DNA of 64,000 nucleotides. It comes from Vicinamibacterales bacterium (GTDB taxonomy: Bacteria > Acidobacteriota > Vicinamibacteria > Vicinamibacterales > UBA8438). The stretch covers positions 1 to 64,000 of the forward strand of contig CATQHX010000015.1 of NCBI GenBank assembly GCA_958296065.1, in the 5' to 3' direction. The notes beneath the pieces are model-generated. The model searched no databases, was not told the origin of the DNA, and saw nothing but the letters and a program-made list of their open reading frames with translations. A program made the translations under genes and the position numbers. Positions 26,515 to 35,664 of this stretch are shown here, in pieces (the stretch's first letter is position 1; each line of letters begins with the position of its first letter).

Positions 26515-26738
26515 CGTCCGCCGACCGCAACCAGTCGCCGCTCGCGATCGGCGGCGAACGCGAGGCAGGCCCGGATGTCTTCGCGGGTCAGGTCCGGGAA
26601 ATCTCGGAGGAGGTCGTCCTCGGACATGCCGGACGCCAGGTAGTCGAGCACGTCGGAGACCGTCATGCGCAGGCCACGGATGCAGGGCTTGCCGCTGCGT
26701 TTTCCGGGCTCGATCGTGATCCGGTCCAGGTGCGCCAT
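26511..26738 (-). CDS. DUF433 family antitoxin
   Basis: Small protein of 75 aa with the DUF433 pattern: RITIEPGKRSGKPCIRGLRM, then VSDVLDYLASGMSEDDLLRD, and DFPDLTREDIRACLAFAADRE at the end. This is a winged or helix-turn-helix-like fold that normally neutralises and represses its DUF5615/PIN toxin. It overlaps the toxin start by 4 bp, so synthesis is coupled. A gap of 142 bp separates it from the hsdS stop, enough for its own promoter. Confidence 0.87.
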   Translation of the reverse strand: MAHLDRITIEPGKRSGKPCIRGLRMTVSDVLDYLASGMSEDDLLRDFPDLTREDIRACLAFAADRERRLVAVGGR

Positions 26739-26880
26739 CGGCTCAGCGTACGCAACGACCCATCATCGGTCAAGCGGTGGCCGCTCTTCGGCGTGGAGCT
26801 GCCACGCTGCCGTCGCGGGTCCTTCGAGGGTCGACCGTAGGGGTCGGGCCCGAAGGTGCTCAACCGGCTAAACGAGTCCA

Positions 26881-28125
26881 TCAGATGTCGCTGCCGCCGT
26901 GCTGTGCAGGCGACCACGACTGTGCGGGTCGAGCTGCCTCGTCGAGCGGCGTGAGGTCGCGAAGGAGCACCTCCTTCATCATGAGCAGGACTGCGCGTCT
27001 TGTGCGGATCGCAACCGCGCTCGTCGTGAACAGCTGATAGTCCGAGAGCCACGCGCGCTGAACGGCCAACGGTCTCATTGGGAGCCCTAAACTTGAGACT
27101 TCCCCCTTGTTTACCGAGGCCAGATTGCTTGTGCGCTTCGCATGCAGGAGGAAGAAAGACCGGCCGTAGTGGCTGCGCGCGATTGCAGCGAGGTACTGAG
27201 GATCGAGCCGGCTGGAATCCGTACGCACTGCGAAGACGTGATTCTGGTGCAGACAACCCGGAACCTCGTCCTGCCACACAGTACCGCGGCCAAGCTTGTC
27301 GAGATCGCCACCCTCGGTCATGAGGACATCGCCGCGTCTGAGCGTGTATCTGTCGACGTCACTTCTCCTGACTACAATCTCCTTCACCTCTCGAAGATTC
27401 AGGCGTCCGTCCTCCACATTCGCTACCCGCAGGTAAGGCCTTGTCGTGGTGGCGGCGTCGGCCCTGCGCCCCTTGGCCAAGCCCTGCCGAACCTCTGCAG
27501 CGTCGGATAGCCTCACCAGCGTCGCGTCCCGTGGGCAAGAGCCGTACTCGCCAAAGGCTCGCCAGAGAAAGGCGTGCTCGACTGTCTGCAGGTGGTCCAA
27601 GGCACGTCGCAGCGATTCGCGACAGACTTCGACGGTGGCCAGCAGCATAGCAAGCCGGCGCTGTTCGTCGAGCGGCGGCAGCGCGAATTCGTATGTCGCG
27701 AGATTCTGCCAGTTGGTCCGCGGCGACAGAGACCCTGCCGATGTGCCGATGGCGTGCTCGAAGAACGCATCGGTCTGGCAGATGAACGGCAGCAATTGCG
27801 GCAGTAGGTAGTCCTTGTCCCTCGACTCCAGCACGTAGATGTCCCCGCTACAGACGCCGCTGAAATCCGGGACGGCGACCTTGCGGAGATAGGCGCGGCG
27901 CTTCCCGAACAGCACGTGACCGGGCCGGAAGACGCTCGTGAACGTGGTGCCGCCGCCCACGTCGCCCCAGCGTCGAATCGCGAGTTCACCGGGGTCCAGA
28001 TGCTCCAGGCCGACGTAGCGATCGACGCCGGCCGCCTCGGGGTTTGACGACCGTTCGGTGCTGCGCCGGACGACATCCCCGAAGGCGACCAGCGTCCAGC
28101 CGGGCTTGAGCCGGACGCTACCCAT
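26881..28125 (-). CDS. hsdS: Type I restriction system specificity (HsdS) subunit
   Basis: DNA-recognition subunit of 414 aa. Two target-recognition halves are visible: the first has KPGWTLVAFGDVVRR and ends with LPPLDEQRRLAMLLATVEVC, the second has RLSDAAEVRQGLAKG and ends with LPMRPLAVQRAWLSDYQLF. The L-P-x-x-x-x-Q-R conserved helices follow each half, as in the family. Its start overlaps the stop of hsdM1 by 8 bp. It should define a bipartite recognition sequence for both the methylase and HsdR. The second half of the frame is a little less GC-rich, common in exchanged specificity domains. Confidence 0.9.
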   Translation of the reverse strand: MGSVRLKPGWTLVAFGDVVRRSTERSSNPEAAGVDRYVGLEHLDPGELAIRRWGDVGGGTTFTSVFRPGHVLFGKRRAYLRKVAVPDFSGVCSGDIYVLESRDKDYLLPQLLPFICQTDAFFEHAIGTSAGSLSPRTNWQNLATYEFALPPLDEQRRLAMLLATVEVCRESLRRALDHLQTVEHAFLWRAFGEYGSCPRDATLVRLSDAAEVRQGLAKGRRADAATTTRPYLRVANVEDGRLNLREVKEIVVRRSDVDRYTLRRGDVLMTEGGDLDKLGRGTVWQDEVPGCLHQNHVFAVRTDSSRLDPQYLAAIARSHYGRSFFLLHAKRTSNLASVNKGEVSSLGLPMRPLAVQRAWLSDYQLFTTSAVAIRTRRAVLLMMKEVLLRDLTPLDEAARPAQSWSPAQHGGSDI

Positions 28126-29647
28126 CGGCTCGGCTCGCCGTGTCGATTCGCTCGACCATCGCGACCACGTCCTCTATCTCCGACCAGAACGCCTCACTAC
28201 CGGTATCGAAGTCGGTCCACGCCTCCCGCAGATCGCCTCCAATCTGGGTGTCGGTGTCAGCGTCAGCGATCCGTGGGACGTAGCGGAGGATGGACAGGTT
28301 GCCGTCGTTGGCGAGCACGTCGTCGTTGGGCGCGACGGCCGCGAATCCGGGCTCGTCGGTGAACGCGTCGTACGACGTCAGGATCCGCTTCTGATGCTCC
28401 GGCGTCAGGAAGCTCTGCGCTCGCTCCCGCGCTATCTGGCGAACTGCGTCGATGAACAGCACCCTGCCGCGGCGCTCGGGCTGCTTCCGCGTTCGGCAGA
28501 CCACGACGCACGCCTCCATCGACGAGTTGTAGAACAGGTTCGGCCCCAGGCCGAGCACGCACTCGACGAGGTCGCGTTCTATTAGGCCGCGCCGCATCGC
28601 CGCCTCCTCCTGGCGGAACAGGACGCCGTGCGGGAAGAGGATGGCGCATCGGCCGGTCTTCCGGTCGAGGCTCTGGAGAATGTGCTGGAGGAAGGCGTAG
28701 TCGGCCCGTCCCTGCGGCGGTGTCCCGAGGATGTTGCGGCCCCACGGGTCGTCGAGCCACGCGTCCCGGTTCCAGGTCTTGATGGAATACGGCGGATTAG
28801 CGAGAACCACGTCGAACGTCATCAGGCGGTCGCGCTCGATGAAGGCAGGATCGCTCAGGGCGTTGCCGACCGCGATCCGGAAGTCCTCGACGCCGTGCAG
28901 CACGAGGTTCATGCGCGCAATGGACGCGGTCGTGCCGATGATCTCCTGTCCGTAGAGGCCGAGCGTCCGAGCATCGCCGCCGCTACGGTGGGCCTCCGCC
29001 AGCGCGGAAATGAGCATGCCGCCGGTGCCGGCCGTCGGATCGTAGATGCGCTCGCCCGGCCGCGGCCGGAGCATCTGGGTCATCAGGTGCACCAGTGTCC
29101 GGTTGGTGTAGAACTCCTGCGCCGTGTGGCCGCTGTCGTCGGCGAACTGCTTGACGAGGTACTCGTAGGCGTTGCCCAGCTCGTCCTCCGGCACCGCGGC
29201 GAGGCTCAGCGTGTGCTTCGAGAAGTGCTCGATCAGGTTCTTGAGCGTCACGTCCGGCATCTGCGCCTTGTCGGTCCAGGGCGCGTTCCCGAAGACGCCG
29301 ACGAGACGCTCCGGGTTGGCCGTCTCGATGGCACGGAACGCGGTCCGCAGCGTGCGGCCCACGTCGCGCGCCGCACGGCGGACATCGGACCAGTGCGCGC
29401 CAGGCGGGATGATGAACCGGTCGTTGGCAGTCGCCTCCGCGTACCCGCGATCACCGGTTTCCTCGAAGGCGTTCCGGTAGTCCTCGTCCCACACGTCCGA
29501 GAGGCGCTTGAAGAAGAGCAGCGGAAAGACGTACTGCTTGTAGTCGCCGGCGTCGATCAGTCCCCGCAGGAGGTTGGCCGCGCCCCAGAGGTATGACTCC
29601 AGCGCCTGCTGGCCCAAGTGTCCGGGGGGCGGATGCGCGTCAGCCAC
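28118..29647 (-). CDS. hsdM: Type I N6-adenine methyltransferase (HsdM), copy 1
   Basis: Modification subunit of 509 aa. An N-terminal helical domain (LESYLWGAANLLRGL, then YVFPLLFFKRLSDVWDE) precedes the methylase fold with motif I DPTAGTGGM (203-211) and motif IV NPPY (284-287), the amino-methyltransferase signature for N6-adenine. The frame is intact and ends inside the start of hsdS, so methylase and specificity subunits are co-translated. It is clearly homologous to the second HsdM directly upstream (shared A-F-R-A-I-E-x-A-N-P block and MNLVLHGVEDFRI), but the two are well diverged. Confidence 0.95.
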   Translation of the reverse strand: MADAHPPPGHLGQQALESYLWGAANLLRGLIDAGDYKQYVFPLLFFKRLSDVWDEDYRNAFEETGDRGYAEATANDRFIIPPGAHWSDVRRAARDVGRTLRTAFRAIETANPERLVGVFGNAPWTDKAQMPDVTLKNLIEHFSKHTLSLAAVPEDELGNAYEYLVKQFADDSGHTAQEFYTNRTLVHLMTQMLRPRPGERIYDPTAGTGGMLISALAEAHRSGGDARTLGLYGQEIIGTTASIARMNLVLHGVEDFRIAVGNALSDPAFIERDRLMTFDVVLANPPYSIKTWNRDAWLDDPWGRNILGTPPQGRADYAFLQHILQSLDRKTGRCAILFPHGVLFRQEEAAMRRGLIERDLVECVLGLGPNLFYNSSMEACVVVCRTRKQPERRGRVLFIDAVRQIARERAQSFLTPEHQKRILTSYDAFTDEPGFAAVAPNDDVLANDGNLSILRYVPRIADADTDTQIGGDLREAWTDFDTGSEAFWSEIEDVVAMVERIDTASRADG

Positions 29648-29689
29648 GTTCCCGTGCTCCTCGTTCAGCCGTTGCCCGGCCTGATTGAG

Positions 29690-31195
29690 TCACTCCAGCC
29701 AGCCATCCTCGACCAGCACGCGTCGCAGGTGATCCTCGGCGGCGCGGGCTTCCGTCAACGCCGTCTTGAAAGCGGCCAACGCCTCGGGCAGCGGAGGCAC
29801 GTCCTCACCGACGGACGGCAGCACGTAGCGGGAGATGTTGAGCGTCCAGTCCTCGCGCTCGATCTCCTCCGTCGAGACGACCTTGGCCCGGTCCTCCACG
29901 TTCCGGAAACGCCGCACCCACCTGACGATCTGCTCGGCATGCGACTGGTCGAGGAAGTTCTGCGCCCGGCCCTTGCGGAACAGGCTCGATGCGTCGATCA
30001 CGATCACCTTCCGCCGTCGGCTGCGTCGCTTCGCGCGGCGCAGCGTCACCACCGCCGGGGCGAGACCCGTGCCGTAGAAGATGTTGGGCGCGAGCCCGAT
30101 CACCGCCTCGATCAGGTCCTGCTCCAGCAGCGCCCGCCGGATACGGCCCTCCGCGCCCTTGCGGAACAGCGCACCCTGCGGCAGCACCACCGCCATCCGG
30201 CCCGAGTCTTCCGCCATCGACGCCACCATCTGCTGAACCCAGGCGTAGTCGCCGTAGCTCGCCGGCGGCAGGCCGAAGGCGGCGCGGCCCCACGGATCCG
30301 CCTCCCACACCTCGCGGCCCCACTCCTTGAGCGAGAAAGGCGGGTTGGCGATGACGCAGTCGAACGTCGCCAAGGCGCCGGAGGTGTCGGTGAAGGCTGG
30401 GTCGCGGAGCGTGTCGTTCTGCTCGATCCGGAAGTCCTCGACGCCGTGCAGCACCAGGTTCATGCGCGCGATGGACGACGTGGTCAGATTCTTCTCCTCG
30501 CCGAAGATGCGCCCGAAGAAGGTCCGCGGGTCGCCGCCGGCTCGCCCGACATGCTCGATCGCGCCGAGCAGCATGCCGCCGGTGCCGCAGGCCGGGTCGT
30601 AGATGCTCTCGCCCTCCTGCGGATCGAGCAGCCCGACCATCATCCGCACCACGCTCCGCGGGGTATAGAACTCACCCGCCTTCTTGCGCCGCGTGATGTC
30701 GGCGAACTTGCCGACCAGGTACTCGTAGGCATCGCCGAGGATGTCGGACCCGACCGCCGTGTTGCCGAGCGGCACCACGGACAGTCCCTCGATGAGGTCC
30801 TTGAGCAACTCGTCGCCGAGCATCTCGCGGTTGCCCCAGTCGGCCGCGCCGAAGACGCGCGCCAGGGTGTGGGGGTTGGCCCGTTCGATCGCCCGCATCG
30901 CCCGCGCCAGCGCGGCGCCGACGCTTGCCGGCGTCTCGCGGACGTCCCGCCAGTGGCACCCTTCCGGCAGCTTGAAGCGGTGCAGCTCGGGAAAGACGCC
31001 CAGGTCGATGTCGCCGTATTCCTTCCTGGCCTCGGCCGTCTCCTCGTCCCAGACGTCGCTGATCCGCTTGAAGAACAGGAGCGGGAGGATGTAGCCCTTC
31101 CAGTCCGTCCGGTCGACGGCGCTGCCGCGCAGGATCTGGGCGCAGTTCCAGAGGTGGGCCTTGAGCTCCTGGAGGGTCAGCACACTCGCGGACAT
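29690..31195 (-). CDS. hsdM: Type I N6-adenine methyltransferase (HsdM), copy 2
   Basis: Second modification subunit, 501 aa from the start at 31195, chosen because the conserved N-terminal helix (TLQELKAHLWNCAQILRG) begins a few residues later; the frame is open for another 58 codons upstream. Motif I is DPACGTGGM (200-208) and motif IV NPPF (284-287), both normal for N6-adenine methylases. It is the first gene of the restriction operon, 42 bp before copy 1. All catalytic motifs are intact in both copies, so it may form hetero-oligomers, work with a lost HsdS, or modify the other strand. Confidence 0.93.
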   Translation of the reverse strand: MSASVLTLQELKAHLWNCAQILRGSAVDRTDWKGYILPLLFFKRISDVWDEETAEARKEYGDIDLGVFPELHRFKLPEGCHWRDVRETPASVGAALARAMRAIERANPHTLARVFGAADWGNREMLGDELLKDLIEGLSVVPLGNTAVGSDILGDAYEYLVGKFADITRRKKAGEFYTPRSVVRMMVGLLDPQEGESIYDPACGTGGMLLGAIEHVGRAGGDPRTFFGRIFGEEKNLTTSSIARMNLVLHGVEDFRIEQNDTLRDPAFTDTSGALATFDCVIANPPFSLKEWGREVWEADPWGRAAFGLPPASYGDYAWVQQMVASMAEDSGRMAVVLPQGALFRKGAEGRIRRALLEQDLIEAVIGLAPNIFYGTGLAPAVVTLRRAKRRSRRRKVIVIDASSLFRKGRAQNFLDQSHAEQIVRWVRRFRNVEDRAKVVSTEEIEREDWTLNISRYVLPSVGEDVPPLPEALAAFKTALTEARAAEDHLRRVLVEDGWLE

Positions 31196-31408
31196 GGCGA
31201 CCAGAGATCCTACACTCGTCATCCGGCCCCCCGCGCCGGTGTTCATGGCCAGGGGAGCCACTCCTTGCGCGGGCTGTCCCACCGTCGACGCTCGCCGCCA
31301 GTCAACGCCCATCGCAGCTTCCAGCCCCACCATTTCAGCCGCAGCCAGTACAGCGGGTTCCCGATCCACGGTGAAAGTTCGTAGGGGTGTCGGGTTGCCG
31401 CGCTTCGG

Positions 31409-32908
31409 CTACGCGCCCCGCTCCTCGCCGTCGGCGAGCGATGCTGGCAACAGCCGCCGCGCCGCCTCCAAAAGCCGGTCCTTCCAGGCCAGCCGGCTGA
31501 GCCAGGTCTCGGGGATGCCGCGCAGGCCGTAGAGGGCGCCGGCGAGCTGGCCCGTCACCGCCGCCACCGTGTCGGCATCGTCGGCCAGGTTGGCCGCGAG
31601 CAGCACGGCGTTGCGGAAGTCGCCGGTGCGGGCGACCGACCAGAGGGCGGCTTCCAGGGTGTGGACGACATAGCCGCTGGAGCGAATCTTGTTCCGCGGC
31701 CGTCCGCGCCAGCTTCCGGCCAGGATCCGGGTGATCGCTTCCGCACCTTCGAGTCGTCTCGGGGCGAGGGCCTTGGCGCGCGGCGACCCGTCGATGACGT
31801 CGGCCAGCAGCTCCGCGAACGCCCGGCAGGCATCTACCGCTTCCTCCGCGCCGTGGGTCGTCCGGGACTGCTCGGCGGCGGTGGCGGCGAGGCGCGGTCG
31901 GTCTTGCCGGAAGCGAATGGCGACCGGAGCGAGCCGCATCAGCGACCCGTTGCCGGCGCTCCCGGGGTCGGCGGAACCGGCGAGCGGATCGCGGGTCCGC
32001 AGGTACCGTTCGAGCGCCGCGCGGGTCGTGTTGCCGATATCGAAGCAGTGCCCGCGGCACGAGTAGTCTCCGTCCTGCCACCACCTGACGAAGCGGTCCA
32101 TCAGGTCGCGGGCGTCGAGCGCCTCGCAGGCCGCCAGGCTGTCGGCCAGCGCCAGCGCCATGGCCGTGTCGTCGGTCCAGTAGCCGGGCGGCAGCTCGAA
32201 CGGGCCGCCGCCTTCCATTCCCTCCAGCCGCGGCTGCGAGTCGCGGGGGCAGAATTCGAGCGCGGTGCCGACCGCGTCGCCCACGGCGAGACCCAGGAAA
32301 GCGCCCAGCGCCCGATCGCGGATCACGTCCGCGGTCTGGAGCGGAATCGAAGGGACGCGCCGCGCACACTGCCGCACGTGGTCTTCCTGGTCCTCGGTCT
32401 GGATGGCTCCGGGCCGAACGGCCCTCACGCGGCGCATCGCGTCGCCGGGGCGCGCACCCAGCTCCACCAGCAGGCGGGCGGCTACGGTTCCGGCGCGCCC
32501 CAGACCCCCACGACAATGGACGAGCACGTCGAAGCCCAGGCGCAGCCGGTCCCGGAGTGCCTCGCCTGCGACCGCCCACTTGTCCTCGAAGCCCTGTGCC
32601 GGCGGCGACTTCCCGTCCTCGATCGGCAGGTGCCACCACTCCATGTGCCGGTCGCGGACTCCCTCTGGGAGACCGTGCACATCCAGCAGGTCGAATTCGT
32701 GCTCTTCGATCAGAGTGACCACGGCGGTCGCTCCCCAGCGCTGGATCGCATCGAGATCGGTGTCGAGATCCCGCGCCCAGGCGCCGGACATCCCGTGGGG
32801 ATCGGTCTTGCCGGGGCACAACGTGATGCCGATCCGGCCGTGTCCGTCGCCCGGGGTCACCGCGGCGATGCGGAGTGGGTTGTGCTGGCTGGTCTGCGGT
32901 GTCGGCAT
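31409..32908 (-). CDS. Dual-specificity-type phosphatase fused to ADP-ribosylglycohydrolase
   Basis: Cytoplasmic 499-aa protein of two enzymes. Residues about 20-185 form a CDKN3-like tyrosine/dual-specificity phosphatase with the P-loop HCRGGLGRAG (C132, R138) and candidate general acid D98 in PIEDG. Residues about 195-490 form an ADP-ribosylglycohydrolase (DraG family) with GDAVGTALE (210-218), the metal-binding WTDDTAM (244-250), GNGSLMR and LADDADTVAAVTG (443-447 metal ligands). It could reverse ADP-ribosylation and hydrolyse a related phosphate. It lies just upstream of the restriction operon on the same strand (about 210 bp apart), so a link to defence is possible but inferred. Confidence 0.9.
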   Translation of the reverse strand: MPTPQTSQHNPLRIAAVTPGDGHGRIGITLCPGKTDPHGMSGAWARDLDTDLDAIQRWGATAVVTLIEEHEFDLLDVHGLPEGVRDRHMEWWHLPIEDGKSPPAQGFEDKWAVAGEALRDRLRLGFDVLVHCRGGLGRAGTVAARLLVELGARPGDAMRRVRAVRPGAIQTEDQEDHVRQCARRVPSIPLQTADVIRDRALGAFLGLAVGDAVGTALEFCPRDSQPRLEGMEGGGPFELPPGYWTDDTAMALALADSLAACEALDARDLMDRFVRWWQDGDYSCRGHCFDIGNTTRAALERYLRTRDPLAGSADPGSAGNGSLMRLAPVAIRFRQDRPRLAATAAEQSRTTHGAEEAVDACRAFAELLADVIDGSPRAKALAPRRLEGAEAITRILAGSWRGRPRNKIRSSGYVVHTLEAALWSVARTGDFRNAVLLAANLADDADTVAAVTGQLAGALYGLRGIPETWLSRLAWKDRLLEAARRLLPASLADGEERGA

Positions 32909-33485
32909 GCGGTCTACTCCGCTCAGTCTGTCCAGGGCGGTAGCGCGAGGTAGTATACGCAGCGGTCCCGGCGCGAATTCGCGCCCGGAACCCCGAACCC
33001 CTTGACCGCCACCCGCCCTGTCGTTCCCAACCGGCAGGCGCCGACTCTTTGTCGTGTTACGTAGATTTAACGCCGCCCGTACGCCTGCGAAACGGATGTG
33101 GGCCTATCCTGAAAGCGACTGGAATGCTGGCGCCCGCGCCGGCAACCGCCGCCCTGGAGGCCCTCGCCGATGACAGCCGCACGCAATGGTATTTTCCCGG
33201 ACGCCCAGGTAGCTCTGCCCGCGCCGGCGACCGTACCCACCGACGCCATGGCTCCGTACGACGCCGGCGACTGCCCGTGGACCGATTGCGACGCACCGGC
33301 TGCCGCGCAGCGTCTTCAGGCGGGGATCTGGGTCGAGGAAATCCTGGCCGACGTCGACAGCCGGCGCTGACACGCTCGATGTTCACCCGCCCGACGACGC
33401 CAGCGTCGGGCCTGCCCCAACCTCGCGCCCGTGAAGCCGCGGCCTCGCCCCGGAAACCGCGCTCGAGGTCCGGAGATGGAACCCG
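32909..33485. other. 577-bp region between divergent genes, no firm gene
   Basis: It separates the phosphatase-glycohydrolase gene (minus) from the ketosynthase fusion gene (plus), so both promoters must lie here. A 66-codon plus frame at 33170-33370 (ending GIWVEEILADVDSRR) is the only candidate small gene. It has no strong ribosome-binding site and no recognised motif. Confidence 0.4.
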
Positions 33486-35441
33486 ATGAAGCCATTCGTA
33501 GTGAACTCGCACCGCCGACTCGTCTTCCCGTCCAACTTCTTTCCCGAACCGGACTTCTCGTCCGTCGACACCGTCGATGACCTTGCCGCCATCGTGCGGC
33601 GCGACTTCGAGGCCAAGGCGCCCACCGGTTCGGAGATCGCGGCGCGGGCGGAATCGGGCGGGTACGCCAAACGTTACGAGCTGCTGCGCGATCTGGGACT
33701 GCACCTGTTCTGGATGAACCGATACGTGATCACGATGTACGACAAGCGGCCGACCCGCTGGCGCGACGTGCCCCGGCGGCGCGACGACATCTTCCTCCCG
33801 GCGCTGACCCCGTGGGAGGACGGGGACCGCAAGGTGGCGGCCGTCGAGTCCTGCTACCGGCAACTCCCCGCTGCGTGGTCGGCCGAGGTCGAGGACGACC
33901 TGTACCGCATGCTCTTCGACGTGTTTCGCCACAAGCGGCACCATGCAACCGACCTGCCGCCGATCAAGCCGACCGTCGCCGAGGCCGGCGCCACCGGCTC
34001 CCAGCTCGTGTACCAGATCGGGTCGTACGAACCGGACCATCCCCGCTTCAGCGTGGAGGACATCCTCGACTGCCACGAGAGCGTGCCCGAGCTCGAGGCC
34101 CTGCGCCGCTGGGCGATGACGCTGCACAACCAGTATCCGTGGGACCGCTCGGACACCCGGCTGGTCCCGGTGAACGCCCTCACGGGCGATGACGTCGTGG
34201 TCGTCTACCACCCCCGCACCCCGGACGTGCTGGACTTCATCCGCCGCGTGAAGAACGGCGCGCCGCGCCGTCCTCGAGTCCCCCCGGCCCGGCCGCCGAA
34301 ACAGCCGACCGCACCCTTGGCGCCGTTGCAGGTACGGTCCCAGTTCCTCGTCCAGCCGCATATCGAGGCCCTCGCCGTACGCCGCGGCGAGATTTCGTGT
34401 ACGAACGACGACATCATCCGCAACTCGTCCTCCAGTTGGTCGCCCATGAGCGCGGCGCAGATTGCCGCCAGGACCGGCATCGAGAGTCGGTGCTACACCG
34501 AGGGCGGTCTCGAGAACCTCGCTCTCGACGCGGCAACGAGCGCGCTGGAACAAGCTGGCCGGACGCCGGAGGAGATGGGAGCGGTCCTCTTCTGCACCTG
34601 CACCAACAGCCGACTCCTGCCCTCGGCGGCCACTTGGCTCTCCGGACAGCTCGGCATGTTCCAGACCCACACGTCCGTCGACCTCGTGGCGGCCTGCGCC
34701 GGCTTCCCCTACGGCCTCGCGGACGCCGTTCGCATCCTGCAGGAAGTCCGGCGTCCGATCCTGCTCGTCTGCGCCGAGAAGTTCTCCGACAAGGTGGGCA
34801 GCGTGCGCACCTCGCGCATGATCTTCGGCGACGGCGCCGCCGCCCTCGTCGTCGCCCCGGCCGTGGTGGACGCGCCGGGCGACGTGGACGTGCTGCAGAC
34901 CTACGCGAGCGGCCCCGTGAGTCAGGTGAACTCGATCATCTGGCCCAACGCCGAGTTCGGCTGCGACATCACCGTCTACGGCCCGGAGGTCAAGGCGCTC
35001 GTGAAACGTTACCTGGAGCAGATGATCGGGGAGCTGCAGACCCTGCCCCATCCCGACGGCCGACCGGGAACCCTCATCGACGCCATCGACCTGATCGTCC
35101 CGCACCAGGCCAACAAACGGATGGTGATCGACCTGGCCGAGCAGGCGGGCATCGGCCGCGACCGGATGTACTTCAACATCGCCCGGGTCGGCAACACGTC
35201 GGCCGCAAGCATTCCGCTGGCGATCCACGACGCGGTACGCGACGGCGTGATCTCGACCCCGACCCGCGTATTCACGCCCGGTTTCGGGGCCGGCGCCGTC
35301 GCCGGCTATGCGGTGCTGCGTGTCGACCCGGCCGTCGTCGCCGAGGAACGGAACGCACCGCCGAAAACGGACGGCGCCCTGCCGCCCGCGCCTCCCCACG
35401 TCTCCTCATCCGCCGCCGTCTACGCGGCCCTGGCGAGTTGA
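33486..35441 (+). CDS. Beta-ketoacyl-ACP synthase III with a large N-terminal domain of unknown function
   Basis: Fusion protein of 651 aa. Residues about 290-630 are a FabH/KAS III condensing enzyme with the intact triad C404 (VAACAGFPYG), H540 (IVPHQAN) and N570 (RVGNTSAAS), so Claisen condensation of an acyl-CoA with malonyl-ACP is expected. Residues 1-260 form a separate soluble domain that I do not recognise. It has conserved-looking aromatic and charged stretches (LGLHLFWMNRYVITMYDKRP, LFDVFRHKRHHATDLPPIKP), joined by a proline-rich linker at 260-282. It starts at 33486 after GGAG about ten bases upstream. It is monocistronic, followed by a GC-rich hairpin. It probably makes a specialised acyl product and not bulk fatty acid. 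Confidence 0.85.
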   Translation: MKPFVVNSHRRLVFPSNFFPEPDFSSVDTVDDLAAIVRRDFEAKAPTGSEIAARAESGGYAKRYELLRDLGLHLFWMNRYVITMYDKRPTRWRDVPRRRDDIFLPALTPWEDGDRKVAAVESCYRQLPAAWSAEVEDDLYRMLFDVFRHKRHHATDLPPIKPTVAEAGATGSQLVYQIGSYEPDHPRFSVEDILDCHESVPELEALRRWAMTLHNQYPWDRSDTRLVPVNALTGDDVVVVYHPRTPDVLDFIRRVKNGAPRRPRVPPARPPKQPTAPLAPLQVRSQFLVQPHIEALAVRRGEISCTNDDIIRNSSSSWSPMSAAQIAARTGIESRCYTEGGLENLALDAATSALEQAGRTPEEMGAVLFCTCTNSRLLPSAATWLSGQLGMFQTHTSVDLVAACAGFPYGLADAVRILQEVRRPILLVCAEKFSDKVGSVRTSRMIFGDGAAALVVAPAVVDAPGDVDVLQTYASGPVSQVNSIIWPNAEFGCDITVYGPEVKALVKRYLEQMIGELQTLPHPDGRPGTLIDAIDLIVPHQANKRMVIDLAEQAGIGRDRMYFNIARVGNTSAASIPLAIHDAVRDGVISTPTRVFTPGFGAGAVAGYAVLRVDPAVVAEERNAPPKTDGALPPAPPHVSSSAAVYAALAS

Positions 35442-35453
35442 CCGGCAACCACC

Positions 35454-35474
35454 CGCCGGCGTTGAACGCCGGCG
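35454..35474 (+). terminator. GC-rich hairpin after the ketosynthase gene
   Basis: CGCCGGCGT and ACGCCGGCG form a 9-bp perfect stem with a TGA loop, 12 bases after the stop. No T run follows, so it is a weak or factor-assisted terminator, or an RNA 3' end protector. Confidence 0.5.
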
Positions 35475-35664
35475 TTACGCCAGCGGGGGGCCACCGCCCC
35501 GGGCTCGATCAGGTGGCGTTCGACCAGCAGGCCGGCCCGCCGCCGGTCTGCCCGCCGGTAACCGGAGTGCGCCCGGACGCTATCGCCGCCCCTGCAGGAT
35601 GTTGCGCTCCGTCTGTCGGGCAAGATTGCCTGTGACCGTACGCGGAGCCGGTGTTCCGCAACGC

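Noticed and set aside
29690..31195. Second HsdM as a frameshift artefact or pseudogene copy
   Set aside because: It is full length with intact motifs I and IV and is well diverged from the first copy, so it is a real second gene and not an assembly duplicate.
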